Assembly: GCA_963082975.1 (NCBI GenBank)
Contig: OY720346.1
Location: 32,358,720-32,422,719 of the forward strand
Reading direction: 5' to 3'
Origin: Labia minor
Lineage: Eukaryota > Arthropoda > Insecta > Dermaptera > Spongiphoridae
Length of the DNA stretch: 64,000 nucleotides
Shown: positions 11,331-23,515 of the stretch, in pieces
Position numbering within the stretch: position 1 is the stretch's first letter
How the letters are laid out: every line of letters begins with the position of its first letter
Position numbers and translations under genes: made by a program
Notes under the pieces: model-generated
What the model was told of the DNA's origin: nothing
Databases searched by the model: none
What the model saw: only the letters and a program-made list of their open reading frames with translations

Positions 11331-11886
11331 TATATTTATATATTTCTATATTTTATATATTTATATTTTTATCTTCTCTTATATGAATTAAACTAATCAA
11401 CTGAATATAAATAATATTAAATGTATTATAAATATTGTTAATGAATACAATTAGAAGAGGGGTCAATTGAATTGTTTATAATTTTACATTGTTAAAACAT
11501 AAAATAAATTATAAATTTTTAAAAATATATAATGATGAAATTTTAAAAAATAAAAATATAATAAATTAAGATTTGATTTATTTTTATTTTATAAAATTAA
11601 GTTATTTATTTATTTTGGTGTTTCTTCCAGAAGGTTTAACCTTCCATCTCATTGGATTTTCAATGAACTCTTCAACCTGTCACAATTTCATTTTATTTCT
11701 CTTCCCCACCAAACTCAATCATCAATAGTACTAATGCTATCAAACAAAAATGGACAATATAAGACTATAAATTAAATTTTTCATTGTCTATTATATAAAA
11801 ATTCAACAATAATAAGAAAACTTATGACATTCAATGATATATATTTTTGATGAATTTTTTTTATATAATATTTAAATAAAAAATCT
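11331..11886. other. A+T-rich DNA, nothing recognised
   Basis: No supported feature. Confidence 0.5.
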
Positions 11887-12043
11887 GGAATGTCTCCACT
11901 CGACTATATCGCAAATTTGATTATCACATATATTATATTTAAATTAAATTTAATTAATTACTTAAATTATAAATTAAAATTGGTGGCTCTTTGTTGATAG
12001 CACCACGTCACGTGTTGGCCAGTCAACCTGTTAAAAAATTAAT
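11887..12043 (-). repeat. Rep2 family, partial copy c
   Basis: Matches the other Rep2 copies through GGAATGTCTCCACTCGACTA, the A+T-rich middle, GGCTCTTTGTTGATAG and CACCACGTCACGTGTTGG. It is truncated after that. Confidence 0.65.
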
Positions 12044-12662
12044 ATTTTAAAATTTAATAATTTAAATAAATTACATTTATATATTAAATATTTTTGTGCG
12101 TTTTAATGAAATTTTACATTTAGCATCATAGTATTTTATAGAAAAAACAAACAAAAAATTGAAAATTTGAAGCTATAAAAATATATTGACTGACAGTTTA
12201 AATATATTAATATTAAATATTGATTTCAATCATTTTATTTGTCCATTAGTATTCCCAAATTAAATGTATTTTCTGAAAAAAAAGCAAAATGTGCAGCATC
12301 GTACACGTGGCGGAAGTGAAACTTCTTACAATCTAGAGAATAAGATAAATTTTAGTTGAGAGTGTGAGTGAGAGAGAAATAGAGAAAAATAAACCACACT
12401 GCCCTCTCCTACAAAGAATATTTCCAAGCACATACAATTAACAAGTCCACCCTTGCAATTTTCAATTGAATGACTCTCGCCAAGTGTTTTACCTGCTAAA
12501 TGCTAAGAACCTTAATTTTAAGAGGTTGATTGATACATTGCAAATTATGTCGAATCATAAACTTACTATTTCAATTGTAATGTTCACATGTGGAAGTGTG
12601 AACGTGACAAACATAACTTACTTATTCTTAATTGTAATGGACACATGTGGGAGCTTGACATT
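12044..12662. other. A+T-rich DNA, nothing recognised
   Basis: A pair of similar phrases containing CACATGTGG occurs at 12588 and 12643. The 66-codon frame over this stretch shows no recognisable domain and is not called. Confidence 0.4.
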
Positions 12663-13110
12663 ATAAGCCTTTCTGGGAAATTGCAAAATGTGTTTATTTT
12701 TTTATATAAATAATGATCATGCAAATTACACTAAAAATTAAAAAATTATTAGCTATAATAAACTATTATTGGCTATAAATTAATTAAAATTAATTAAATT
12801 AATAAAAATAATTTAAAGATACAACTCGTTGAGAAATGAACTTATAATTAACATTTCCTTTAAAACTGTTTAAAACCCCAGAGTGGACGCTGACAATTTG
12901 GGTTTTTCCTGGTAAGACTGTCCCCCCCCTGGTTTTTCCCAATAACAAAGTGAAAGAAAATTCCCTTATGTTGCCTCCCCTTCCGACCCCCTAAGAGGGG
13001 TTATTTTAAAGGAACAATCGGAAAATAATTTTAAATGAATGAATAAATGAAAATTCAAATTTTATATATAGTTTTTTATATATGTTTATTTATTCACAAA
13101 AAATTAATTA
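12663..13110 (-). repeat. hAT fragment (5' non-coding part)
   Basis: Matches, with scattered changes, the non-coding region upstream of the transposase in hAT copies A (about 29640-30100) and B (51039-51535), in the same orientation as B. The terminal repeats and coding region are missing. It has one copy of a 55-bp unit that is tandemly duplicated in A and B, so it probably derives from an older version of the element. Confidence 0.75.
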
Positions 13111-13430
13111 AATTGTAATTTAAATTCTTATAGTTTTATTAAATAAATCATTTTTAGTTATAATTTTATATAAGCATTTTTTAATTGAACCTATTCAATC
13201 TTGTCATTCCCTAATCAGCATACGCGGTTTCAATAACCCTTTTAATTATTCTAAATTCAATCTTTAATTAAATCTAATTTAAAGGCCGGTCCAGACGCTC
13301 CGTTTTGCACAACGTTTTAAATCCGCGCAGTTTTAAGACGGAATGAAACCGTTGCAACTTTGAGCGTCCAGACGGTACAGTCTTGACGGTGCAGTCTTGT
13401 ATTTTCCGCTCAGTTTTGTGTGATATCGCC

Positions 13431-13665
13431 ATGGAGGAGGTTCTCCTGTGGTCAATTTTCGCCTGCTGTATTGTAAAAAAAAAAGATTGGACCACATCAG
13501 AGGAACCGTTCGTTCAAAATGGTCACGGAAATGGCTTTTAAAAAGGCGGGACTTTTCCCATATAAGATTATTGCGTGAATTCCGTGACGAACCTAATGAT
13601 TGGCGAAACATTCTCAGACATTCTTGTCGAGATCTTTCTACTGGTTTCACCAATGTATACTTTAT
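13431..13665 (+). pseudogene. HARBI1-like nuclease N-terminus, frameshifted
   Basis: An ATG at 13431 opens a frame starting MEEVLLW. It is shifted within the poly-A run at about 13476-13486. The following frame then reads RSKWSRKWLLKRRDFSH and FRDEPNDWRNIL. This WxxxWLxxR..HxxLLxELR..DxxxxxNxLR pattern is the N-terminal signature of Harbinger nucleases. The DDE catalytic part is missing, so the copy cannot encode a working transposase. The family is recognised from pattern memory; the TAA duplication and inverted repeats support it independently. Confidence 0.65.
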
Positions 13666-14318
13666 TACATTCACAAATTACCTTATATACTCCTTATTTT
13701 CATTTTTATTCTATCTTTTATATTTGAGGTAAGAGAGGATATTTGTCTGTATGATTTAAATGTTAACCTGATTGTGCTTCGTCAAATTTAACGCTATTTT
13801 GTCCGTTGTTCCCTTTTACATATGGAAATGTTAAATGTGAAATACAGTACTTGAGAACGATTGGAGAATAAGCAATCGAAACATTGTACAATTATTATTT
13901 TAATTTAATAAATAATAATAATATTTACAAATAATGTGGTCTTTAAATGAAAATCCATATAATAATTATAACAAAAACTACAAAAGTTTTAAAAAATAAA
14001 TTAGTGATAACTTAATAACGTTAAATAAATAATTTATTTATTGTGCAAATACTTAAAGAAGTATTTTAATATTTTCTGTGAGAAAAAACTAGGTGTATAC
14101 CTTTTTAGATGTTTATGAATAAAATATTAAATTTAAAAATTGTTAGAAAAAGATTGATTTTTATTTAATTGTAAAGGTAAAATTAATTATTTAATATTAT
14201 TCGGCGCTCTGAGCAGCTAGTTTTAAATAAAATAAAATTAATAATATTTATGTTATATCCACTAAAGAATAAATAAATAAATAAAGTAGAAAACTCGCAT
14301 TTATAAAAAAAATAAGAT

Positions 14319-14584
14319 GGAGTGTCTCCACTGGACTACCTCGCAATTTGAATTGGATTAAATAATATATATTATATTTAAATTAAAATTAATAAATGAT
14401 ATTTATTAAACCAGCGCGTATTTGGCTCTTTGTTATTGGCGCGTGATTTGCAGTGTTAAAAAATTAATTCTGGAACTTTCAGCAATTCAATCAAGCTGAA
14501 ATTCTATATATAGCAGTTTTATACCATTTTTAATCACGTGAAAAACTATCAAATATATATCTTTATTTTTACGGTCAGTTTAGA
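14319..14584 (-). repeat. Rep2 family, copy a
   Basis: Shares its full layout with 53130-53463 in reverse: GTGTCTCCACT, CCTCGCAATTTGAATTGGAT, GGCTCTTTGT, a TTCAGCAATTCAATCAAGCT phrase and TTTACGGTCAGTTTA. It lies inside the Harbinger element. Confidence 0.75.
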
Positions 14585-14833
14585 GATCATGATTAGAGAA
14601 AACTGAGGAACAAAACGGATTGGAAAACGGAGTAAGTGTCCACACGCAACGACATGTCTGCGCAGGTCACGGTTTTCAGAGCTCACGAGCTCAGTTATCG
14701 CTGCAACTGTGCAGTCCTCCCGACGGACTCAAAACTGCGCAGTTTTCCGGTCCACACGCAACGTTTTGTCTGCAACGTCTTGAACTGCGGAGACAAAACG
14801 TTGTGCAAAACGGAGCGTCTGGACCGGCCTTAA

Positions 14834-15060
14834 CACACAACAATTCCGTCTCATTATTGTAATACAAAGTTAGAAATATTAAGTTAATATAATTAATATT
14901 ATTTATTTATTAATACCAATTAATAATATTAATTACTTATAAATAATTCATAATAATAATAAATTGTGATACCAACTTATAGGAATATTAAAATAATATA
15001 ATTATTATTTTACATATATATGAATATAATATAAATATTTTTAATTTTATTTTAAGAATA
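14834..15060. other. A+T-rich DNA, nothing recognised
   Basis: No supported feature. Confidence 0.5.
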
Positions 15061-15430
15061 GATATATATCTAAAAGGCGGTAACTGTGAGGTCACATACT
15101 AATTTTTATTCTTTGACCCAGCAGAGGCTGAGAAATATTATTCCGCGTCAACGTACTAGCGCGCATGCGCGCCGTGGACTTTGGACCTAGCGAGAGGGTA
15201 TTAGAACGAAAGACAGCACAAAACGAAGACGCAGATAGCCTCTTTCTCAAGAACGAAAGACCGGACAAAAGAAAGACGCAGATAGCAAGAACGAAACACC
15301 GCACAAAAGAGAGACGGAGATAGAGGCTATCTCATTCTCACTCGTTATATCTATATCTTTTTTCTCTCTTGCGTTACGAATGCGTTACGAAATTTCAATT
15401 TTTCAATTCACTCTCCATTCTCAACCAAAT
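15061..15430. promoter_or_regulatory. G+C-rich block with NRF-1-like palindrome and short tandem repeats
   Basis: The 14-bp perfect palindrome GCGCGCATGCGCGC (15159-15172) contains GCGCATGCGC, the binding core of NRF-1 and its insect homologue erect wing. It is followed by about three imperfect 36-bp units built on AGAACGAAAGACCG and AAGACGCAGATAGC (15203-15325). The block could be a CpG-type promoter or an old repeat. No open frame with a recognisable domain starts here. Confidence 0.35.
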
Positions 15431-16073
15431 GTCAGGACGCCGCTAAAGAAGTTTCACTTCAATAATAATATAAAATAAGATTGATTGAATGTGACTTTAA
15501 AAAATATTCACAATAATATTAGATTGTAATTTCTTTTATATTTTAAATTTAAGTATTCGCAGTATATATATATATGTATAAAGATAAATAGTTCAATTGT
15601 TGTTCTCAGAATACTGTTGTTTTCTTTTGTCACAACAACAACCCTAAAATCCTATAATTTATTGTTTTTGTTTGAACATGATTCATGAACCGCACAGACA
15701 CTTATTTCTTACTCTTTCTCTCTCTCTCTCTCTCTTTCTATTTCTCTCCATCTTTCTTGATGGATTATTCTTTAAAGGTACTAAAAATAATATATACACT
15801 TAACCACAATCAAAACAACATTTAATTTATTTTCTTTTAAACAAAATTAAATATATATTTATTCTTATATAAATATTAATGGTGTATCACATTTCAATTC
15901 AAAAGAAAGAATTTAGGTTCATATCTATGAATAAGAATTTAAAAATTTATAATAAAAGAGTTGTGAGTATTTTGCAAAGAAGGTTTTAATAATATTATTT
16001 CTACATGTATTATATTTAACAGACCAAAATAATAATTAGATGAGAGTGATTTTTATTATTTATTATTTTTTTT
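15431..16073. other. A+T-rich DNA with a CT run
   Basis: A CT microsatellite lies near 15716-15736. Nothing else is supported. Confidence 0.5.
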
Positions 16074-16211
16074 TACTTTACAAAGGCATATGACTCAATA
16101 GACCGGGAAAAACTTTTTCAAATCTTGATCTTAATGGGAATTCCAAAAAAACTAGTACCTATGATTCAAATTTGTCATGTAGCTAGTAAAGGAAGAGTAA
16201 GATGCGGGCAT
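16074..16211 (+). pseudogene. LINE reverse transcriptase scrap
   Basis: A short plus-strand frame reads FTKAYDSIDREKLFQIL and then LMGIPKKLVPMIQICH. This is reverse transcriptase motif A of RTE/CR1-type LINEs (F.KAYDSI.R..L). The same motif in the 34-36 kb LINE is FKQAYDRINRNEMF. No ends, tail or duplication can be seen. Confidence 0.7.
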
Positions 16212-16325
16212 ATTTTTTTTAAAAAAAAAATATTTCTTACTAGTTTTCTAAGAAATATTTGAAAATTTTTACTCCTATAGTATATTAATCGAGATGACAT
16301 TAGAAAGTAAAATAACTGTTTACTT

Positions 16326-16412
16326 TTATCTAAAAAGATTTATTTTTTCATCAATATTTATGTTGTTCTCTTCAAAATAATCCCTCTTAGATATAATACA
16401 CTTGGGACTTGG
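16326..16412 (-). pseudogene. mariner transposase C-terminal scrap
   Basis: The minus-strand frame contains KCIISKRDYFEENNINIDEK followed shortly by TAA. This resembles the WxKCI....GDYFEGDN end common to mariner transposases. Terminal repeats are not visible. Confidence 0.55.
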
Positions 16413-18123
16413 GTAATTTTATCAATCCTCGATAAGCCATTTTTCGGTATAGCCTTGACCTCGTACAACGATGAAGTCTTTATGTCTTTATCTCCACCAT
16501 AGTTGCAAAATCTTCATCATTTCATAGTTCCCAATTTTGGAAACATTAAAAATTTTGAACGATTTTTCCAGAAACAGAAAATCGCCGAACACTTAATACA
16601 TTACCGAATGGAAATTAGGAAAATTTACTTTATCATCTTAAATTGTAATACAACTCGTATGCATGTAAATATATATAAAGACTGAGACGCCATGCCATCT
16701 GTGGAACAATATGCTTGAATCTCAACCATGTGATGAGAGGCTACTTGAAATAACTGACTCTGATAAAAAAAAAATGAAGATAAAAGTTTGGTGGATTCGT
16801 TTTACTGATCATACAACACCTTTATACTTCTTAGACGGTAATCGACTTAATAGGAGTTGTCCTTTCAATAAGATGTACAAAATTCAAGTTGTAATTTGTA
16901 AGAAGACCGTATATAGCATTTATATATATATAAGATAAGAATTAAAAATGAACCTAGCATTATGTACTTATGATAGAAAGTTAGTGAGAGTTTTATATGA
17001 ATCGAATAGTATTATCGGTAATATATTTCAAACTAATTATTATGAAACTAATGCCTGTATTTATATGATATTAAAATTAATAGTAATAGTATTAAATTCA
17101 AGTATTATAAACATTAGTAATAGCAATAGTAGAGGGAAATCAATAGAATAAGGGCTGTATTATATAATAAATAAAATGGGATATAGCGGTACGAATATAA
17201 GCCTTTAAAAGGAATATGTTTTGATAGGGACCCTAAAGGTCAGTTATAATAATTTAGCCTTTAGGTGTTGTTTTATTTTAATAAGAGATTGATATAATCC
17301 TAAGTGAGAGAGAGATTAGCAGAGAAAGAATGTCTTTTTACAAATTGAAAAAATATTACTACTATTAATACTAATGTATTTTCATTAATTATCTGTACTT
17401 CAAATTTAATACTATTATTAATAATACTAATAACTCTAATAATTATTATTAACAATCTCGGATAATAAAAATAATAAATACGATTAATATCTTTTCCCAT
17501 TTATATTATTAATTGTATTTTTTACATTTAAAACAAATTTAAAATCAATTTTGAAATAATTTAATATTTAAATAGATTGCAATTATTAATATAGATAATT
17601 ATTTACATGTATAATATTTCAATATTCATATAGCACAATAATAATAAATTTTAACATATTATTTGCATATATATGGAAAATTCTAATTTTTAATTTTAAT
17701 TAACTATCGGTTAGTCTGTTAGATGATCAGTTAGTTTTGTTTTATTATTCGTTCCAACAACCCCTTTGTTGACTGGGACCCCTCACTTTTCTTGTTTTGA
17801 TTTTTAAAAGAAAAATTGGTTTATTTTAACATTTATTGTATTATAAATTGAATTGGATGAAACAAATAAATATTATAAATATTTTTTTAAATATTATTTA
17901 TACTACACGCATGATACAAAACGATATTACTTTTAAATATACTCCTTTCCACTAATCACAATACATGCCCACCAGCGAAGTTCTTGGTTTTCACTGTGCA
18001 TTCATTACATGACGTACCTCCATACCTGTTTTCAGAACATTTTTGTTTTGGGTAATTTAGAACAGTTTCCTTGTATTTGGGCCACTCAGAAAAGGGATTA
18101 TATTAATATATGTCTCAGGCAAT
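16413..18123. other. mostly A+T-rich DNA
   Basis: Small open frames at 16711-16938 and 16948-17151 have no recognisable motif and a composition like their surroundings, so they are not called. Nothing else is seen until the inverted-repeat element. Confidence 0.4.
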
Positions 18124-19085
18124 GGGAAATTTTAAGAAAATAACATTTGCCTGTCCAAATAGCTTCAACTATTATTTCATTTCAATTCGACTAGGAAAAT
18201 AGCATTTGCCTTGACAAAAATCATTTGGCTAAATATTTGTTGGACAAACAGCTTTAACTATTACAGTAGACCAGAGGTTCTTAAACCTTTGTACTCCGCG
18301 GACCCCCACTTGAAAAAAAAAATTTTGACGGACCCCATCCCAACTTTAGGTACTTTACGTCATTTTATTAGTTAATTTCTGGCTTACGATCTCATAAGAA
18401 CAAGGATATATGATGGATATTTCTAACAGTGATTGGTGAATAACGATTTTTTTGCATATAGTAGAACACATTTTATTAGAAATTATAATATTGAAGAAAG
18501 AAAATTCAGCTAAATATGAAGATGGAAACGGTAGCAATAGTTTTCTTGCACATTTCGTTGAATTTGGGTATTTGATCTCTGTTTCCTCACAAAGCCATGC
18601 CATCGCTTCTTTTATATTAATTAAAGTTTTAACTGACTCATCATTTTCTCGTGCACCTGTACGATGGCTTTGCGGACCCCCAGTAAAGGCTTCGCGGACC
18701 CCCAGGGGTCCGCGGACCACAGTTTAAGAACCTCTGCAGTAGACAATTAAGAAATTATTCAAAAATTTTTTTTGTTCTATATTGTATATTTATCTAACTT
18801 CGGCTTGCCATAACTTAGAGAAGGGTGCCCCAATATTTTTGTTGAGCGACAATGACAGAAAATTTATTTAATTATTTATTAAATTATTTTGTTATATCTT
18901 TTTTTAAAATATTCCTTTCCTTATTAAATTGTTTTAATTAATTAAATGATCTTTTTAAAATTTTTTCTGTTCATCTGTCACGGTCCAATAAATGTTAATT
19001 TGAGCTATTTTCCTAGTCAAATTGAAATGAAATAATATTATTTGGCCAGACAAATGCTATTTTCATAAAATTACCATTTTTCCTA
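18124..19085. mobile_element. unclassified element with roughly 80-bp inverted ends
   Basis: About 80 bp at 18124-18204 (around AAAATAACATTTGCCTGTCC and CGACTAGGAAAATAGC) recurs as an imperfect reverse complement at about 19003-19085. A second, direct copy of part of the left arm follows at about 18194-18262. No coding sequence of its own can be read. The hAT fragment C is inserted within it. Exact ends and target duplication could not be fixed. Confidence 0.5.
18272..18736 (-). mobile_element. hAT copy C, deletion derivative
   Basis: The 465-bp element is flanked by perfect 8-bp duplications, CAGTAGAC (18264-18271 and 18737-18744). Its ends match those of hAT A and B: CAGAGGTTCTTAAACC at one side and GGACCACAGTTTAAGAACC at the other. 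About 230 bp next to the left end match the 3' non-coding region of A and B. The centre (about 18510-18680, minus strand) encodes NIKEAMAWLCEETEIKYP and FPSSYLAEFSF. The latter resembles the hAT dimerisation motif but differs from the STYLCEQAFS-type sequence of A and B, so the parent was a related but different hAT. Confidence 0.85.
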
Positions 19086-20500
19086 TGGTATATATATATA
19101 TAAATTCTCTATCTCTCTATCATTATTTAAAGAAAAATTAATAAATAAATCGTATAATGAATAAAAATATTTTATTATACTACAGTACTTTTATTGAATT
19201 GAGAAAATTGATTTACAAATGATTAAGTTCATAAAAAAAGGAAAACTACTTTTTTTAATTTTATTTTACACTAAAAACGAAGAGTATGAGAAGTTGAAGG
19301 CGAATGTGGAAGAGAGAGAAAGAGAGTAAAGTTAATGAGATTTTATAGACATGAAATTAAAAGATATATTACAAAATATGACAGTTAATCGATAAGGGCG
19401 GAAAAAATATGAAACGGGAATAAAGGGGAAATGTGAGGGTGGTTTAGGAAAGAAGAGAAAAATAAAAGGAAAGGGGAGGGGGGTTGATTTAGGATGAAGA
19501 AGGAAGCTAGTAGAAGGAAATAAGAGAAAAAGAAGAAACGTAATAAAATTAGAAGGAAATCAGAAAAAATTGTCATGATATATATATATATATATATATA
19601 TAAATTATTATTATTGATCATAATAATAAAAATAAAAATAAAATTGAAATAAACACCAAATATAAATAATTAAATAAAAAATGATGTGGGAATATTTTTT
19701 TATCTATTAGGATTTGCCAAGTTTTATTAAAACAATATTTCCTATTCTTTCGTTCAAATCGTCCATCATTATTGAAATATTTTTTTTTATATATATGTAC
19801 CTACTTGTGACCATTGTTAGCAGATCTTAATGCATTCAAATTTGGAAATATTACATCCATGAAGACTTAATATTGTCAATATTGTTTTGTGAAATTTTAA
19901 TAAAGCATTTCCTCAATTACTCATTAACCAATTACATATTTCAAAAAGTAACTGAATAATTGTTTTATTTATGTTCATCACTTTGATCTCTAAACAAAAA
20001 GAAATCAATATTTATATCCTTTTTTTTTATCCTTTCTTCATTCTAACTGAAGCATAATTATTATATTATATATATATCTTAAAGCTGATAACTGATAACA
20101 AACCTGAAATTGGATTATAAATTATCTATTAAGTAAGAAAAATAGAATTTAAACTAAATATCAATTGATTCGATTTTAAAATTACAATTTTTTTTAAACA
20201 CTTAATTTATTTATTTATTTAATATTTTATAAGCCCTCACTGTATTAGATAGTATTAAAATACTTAAATACAATTAAGTATTAGATCAATATGGTATAAT
20301 TATTTTTTAGTATTTAAAAATATTCAAAATAATTTAACTCATCAAATTTGTTCGGCCCGTCAAGAAAATAGTACAATATCATTTTATTACTATCCTAAAC
20401 TTTTTAAGCAGTTTTAAGTTTTAAATAACTTTAAAGTTTAATTTTGTCTGCAGTCCAAAAAGAAATTTCAATCTTTTTATTGGCCCTTTTATAATAAGTT
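19086..20500. other. A+T-rich DNA with (TA)n
   Basis: Contains GA-rich sequence at 19290-19560 and a (TA)n run near 19578-19602. No gene is supported. Confidence 0.5.
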
Positions 20501-21112
20501 GACCTGTGGCCAGATCCGAACCGACCGACGGTTTGAAGTAAATTAATTTCCAGCTACAGAAACAATTTCAAATAATTTTAATATATCTATAAATGTAATA
20601 TAAAACAGATAGGCATATAACATAAATATTTTTAATTTTATTTTATTTATAATATATATGTAAAACCAGGCTGTGACGTCATGAATGGCTGGATGACGTC
20701 ATATAATTTTAAATCAAGAAAAAACTAATAAATATGATTTTTCCCGAGAATAAAACCAATACAAAGTGCATGATTCGTGGTGATATATAAAAAATCTCCT
20801 CATGTGAAATTTGGTGTGAAAATAACCCTTCCCTTCCTATCGTCGATCGCTAATACTACCACTTCTGGTTTCCGGATTTGCACCAAAAGTTGATCAATTC
20901 ATCCCACTGATGCATTAAGTAAATATACCAAATTTCATCAAAATCCGTTGAGCCGTTCAGGCTGTACACATATATACGGACGGACGGACAGACATCATGC
21001 TAAAAATACTTTTTTTGTGTTAAGAAAATGCATGATTCGTGGAGATATGTAAAAATCCCCACATGTGAAATTTGGAGTGAAAACAATGCCTCCCTTACTA
21101 TCGTCGGTCGGT
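20501..21112 (+). repeat. Rep1 family, full-length copy 1
   Basis: Begins GACCTGTGGCC, with ACCGACCGACGG from 20520, and ends with the complementary CGTCGGTCGGT. It matches copies 2 (28536-29146) and 3 (55577-56413) along its whole length. Two perfect CRE palindromes TGACGTCA lie 20 bp apart (20674-20681 and 20694-20701). An internal phrase, GAACGGCTCAACGGATTTTG in complement, resembles wording common in insect non-autonomous elements. There is no coding capacity. Confidence 0.85.
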
Positions 21113-23084
21113 AAAAAAGGTTGTTCACCCCTGATGTAACTAATAATTATATTTATTACATATTACAATATATCTATCCATTAGAATATTGCTATACCAA
21201 TACAAATTAATTTCGACATTTACTCAATATATTAATTTATAGGGATAGAGGGAAAGAGAGTTTATTAACTTTCTAGTTTACAAATATATTCAAACAACTC
21301 TGAGATTAACTTTTGCTTTACCATCATTATAATATAAATATATCAATTAATGTTACGTTATGTGGAGGTGGAAGGAAATGTGTATCTATTAAACTAAATT
21401 ATCAATATATATATTATATTTACAATTAATCTAATATATATGTGTATTCAAAATCTTAACATATAAAACAGAATATGAAAATGTAAAAAAATTTAAATAC
21501 TTATTTTCTGTAATTATACGAAAGATAATGATATTCCTGAAGAATTTAAATCATGTTTACAATCGGGTAACGCCTGTTATCATGCAATAAATCGGTCAAA
21601 ATTATTATTATTATTATTATTATTTATTTGATTATTTCATAAGTTTGTCCCACTGATAAGGAAAAGATTCGTCATCTACGACAATTGTGAAAACATCCTT
21701 TCATTTGAATTTTTATAAATTTAATTTGTTTTTTTTTTAAATGAAAATTACTCTTAGTTTTGGTGAAATAAAATATTATTCCTATATAATTACCGTGTTC
21801 TAGCTAAGTTTTGATATCCATATCTCACTAATGCCAACTTACCCTAGGGATATGCCAACTAGTTTTGTATCCGGAGTTAGTTGGCAAAGGTTTGAAGCTT
21901 TTAGTAAAAGTAAGTAATCTTAGTATAACACACGACTTTCTAACAATATTTTGTAGTTCAGAAGAACTATTATTTCTAAGAATTATATAAACAAAAATAG
22001 AAAAATCAAATTATCCTTATTATGATATTGAATAAAAAAGTTAATTCAATATTAAAATCATTTAAATAACTGAGACATAATAACGTATTAATATAATATA
22101 ATTATATGAATTACTATTATATGGGGTAGAGATGAGGCTGTTAATTGTACAATTTTCTTTATGAATTACAATCATCGACGTATTTGATAAATACATTACG
22201 ATTCATCTAACTCTTTAAATATCTTAAATTTATTGTTTTGAATGATACGTTTTCCATTCATAGTCAATACTAATGGGTAATTAAGCGAAAAACTCCTCCT
22301 CAACTATTTTAAGAAAATATGAAATTATATATCTCATTTTATTTATTTTTTTCTCTAATCAAATTATCAAAGGAAAATAAAAATATATAGAATAATGGTT
22401 TGTATTTCTTAAACTTTTGAAATATTATATTCCAAGGGTTTAATTACAATTACTAAAATAGATATTAAAGTATTTATTAGTAAATATAGCACAATGTTTG
22501 AAATGAGTGCAACTTCAATATTTTTATTATTTTTGTGTCCAGTCATCTAAAGTCAAATAATAATTGATAATATAATAGAAGAGAGAAGAAAAGGAAAAAT
22601 AGATAAATTAAAAATAAATGAAATTTAAAATAAATACAAATTTAAAACAATTCTCCTAACCCTTAACCAATTAGAGAATTGACAGAAAATTTGATATTCC
22701 CGACTGTTTTAAGAAGACTTAGGAGAGAACGAATCAAGGGATCGAAGTTTAACATTTGTAGAGTAAGACCATTCTAATGGTAATAAATAAAATGTAAATG
22801 AAAATTAAAAATTATTTAATTATAAAATTCCATCCACTTCTCTATTCTATATTATCCCCTCCAAACCTATCCTAATGTCTCGATTTAATAATTTTTGTTT
22901 TTATATATATTTTATGTATATTATTTTTGTTAAAATTATTATATTTCTATTATATTAAAATCTAAAAATCAAATTTATTTTAATTGTTCATGAGAATAGA
23001 ATAGGTAACTAAAGATTATAATATTGAAGTGAAAATTGATTACTTTGTAATGAAAGGAAAATTCTATCCCAATTAGTGGACATC
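21113..23084. other. A+T-rich DNA, little structure
   Basis: An (ATT)n run is at 21600-21625. A short inverted pair, TGCCAACTA and TAGTTGGCA, lies near 21855-21895. No gene is supported. Confidence 0.45.
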
Positions 23085-23449
23085 CATTGGTGGTTGTTGT
23101 TGTTGTTAATATAACCACCATCAACCCAAACTCTCCACCTTCCATCCCGTCTATCGTCCATCTATTCCTTGTTCTTCATCTTCATGGTGGTGGAATCGGT
23201 TGAGGGTAGGCTGGTGGAATGAGGAGGGAGAGATGTTAAAGGCTGAGAGAAGTGAAGAACCTGAAAGCCAACTTAGTCAAATTCGATATCATCTATACAA
23301 AGTAGTTTGAACTGACTTCCGTTCAAAGTTTAACGATGTTAACAACAAGTTGTTCTTGTTGAAAATGGCAGACGGAACTATGGCATTGGCGTAACGTGGT
23401 TGTTGTAAAGGAGATTGGTATGGGGATCTAAGGAGGGACAGAGGGATAG

Positions 23450-23486
<37 letters not shown>

Positions 23487-23515
23487 GGAGAGAGAGAGAG
23501 AGAAAAAGGCGTTAA
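23085..23515. other. less A+T-rich island ending in (TG)n(GA)n
   Basis: A roughly 370-bp block of non-repetitive, moderately G+C-containing sequence ends in a compound TG/GA microsatellite (23460-23505). No exon can be defined. It is a candidate conserved non-coding or promoter region. Confidence 0.25.

Larger units (their letters stand above)
13283..14830 (+). mobile_element. PIF/Harbinger element, degenerate
   Basis: The termini are inverted repeats beginning AGGCCGGTCCAGACGCTCCG and extending over more than 35 bp. TAA duplicates flank both sides (13280-13282 and 14831-14833), matching the TWA target of PIF/Harbinger. The subterminal regions repeat CCACACGCAACG- and TCCAGACG-type motifs. 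The left end holds the start of a HARBI1-like reading frame. The right half is occupied by unrelated repeat sequence (Rep2 copy a). Confidence 0.8.

Noticed and set aside
14620-14862. 80-codon frame with Cys and His residues near 14.7 kb
   Set aside because: It is the G+C-rich terminal repeat and subterminal region of the Harbinger element, not a gene.
15092-15304. 70-codon minus-strand frame in the NRF-1 block
   Set aside because: The frame follows the tandem repeat and has no domain; G+C-rich DNA here simply contains fewer stops.
18355-18720. 121-codon minus-strand frame as a host gene
   Set aside because: It lies inside hAT copy C and includes its terminal repeat; only the middle part is a transposase remnant.
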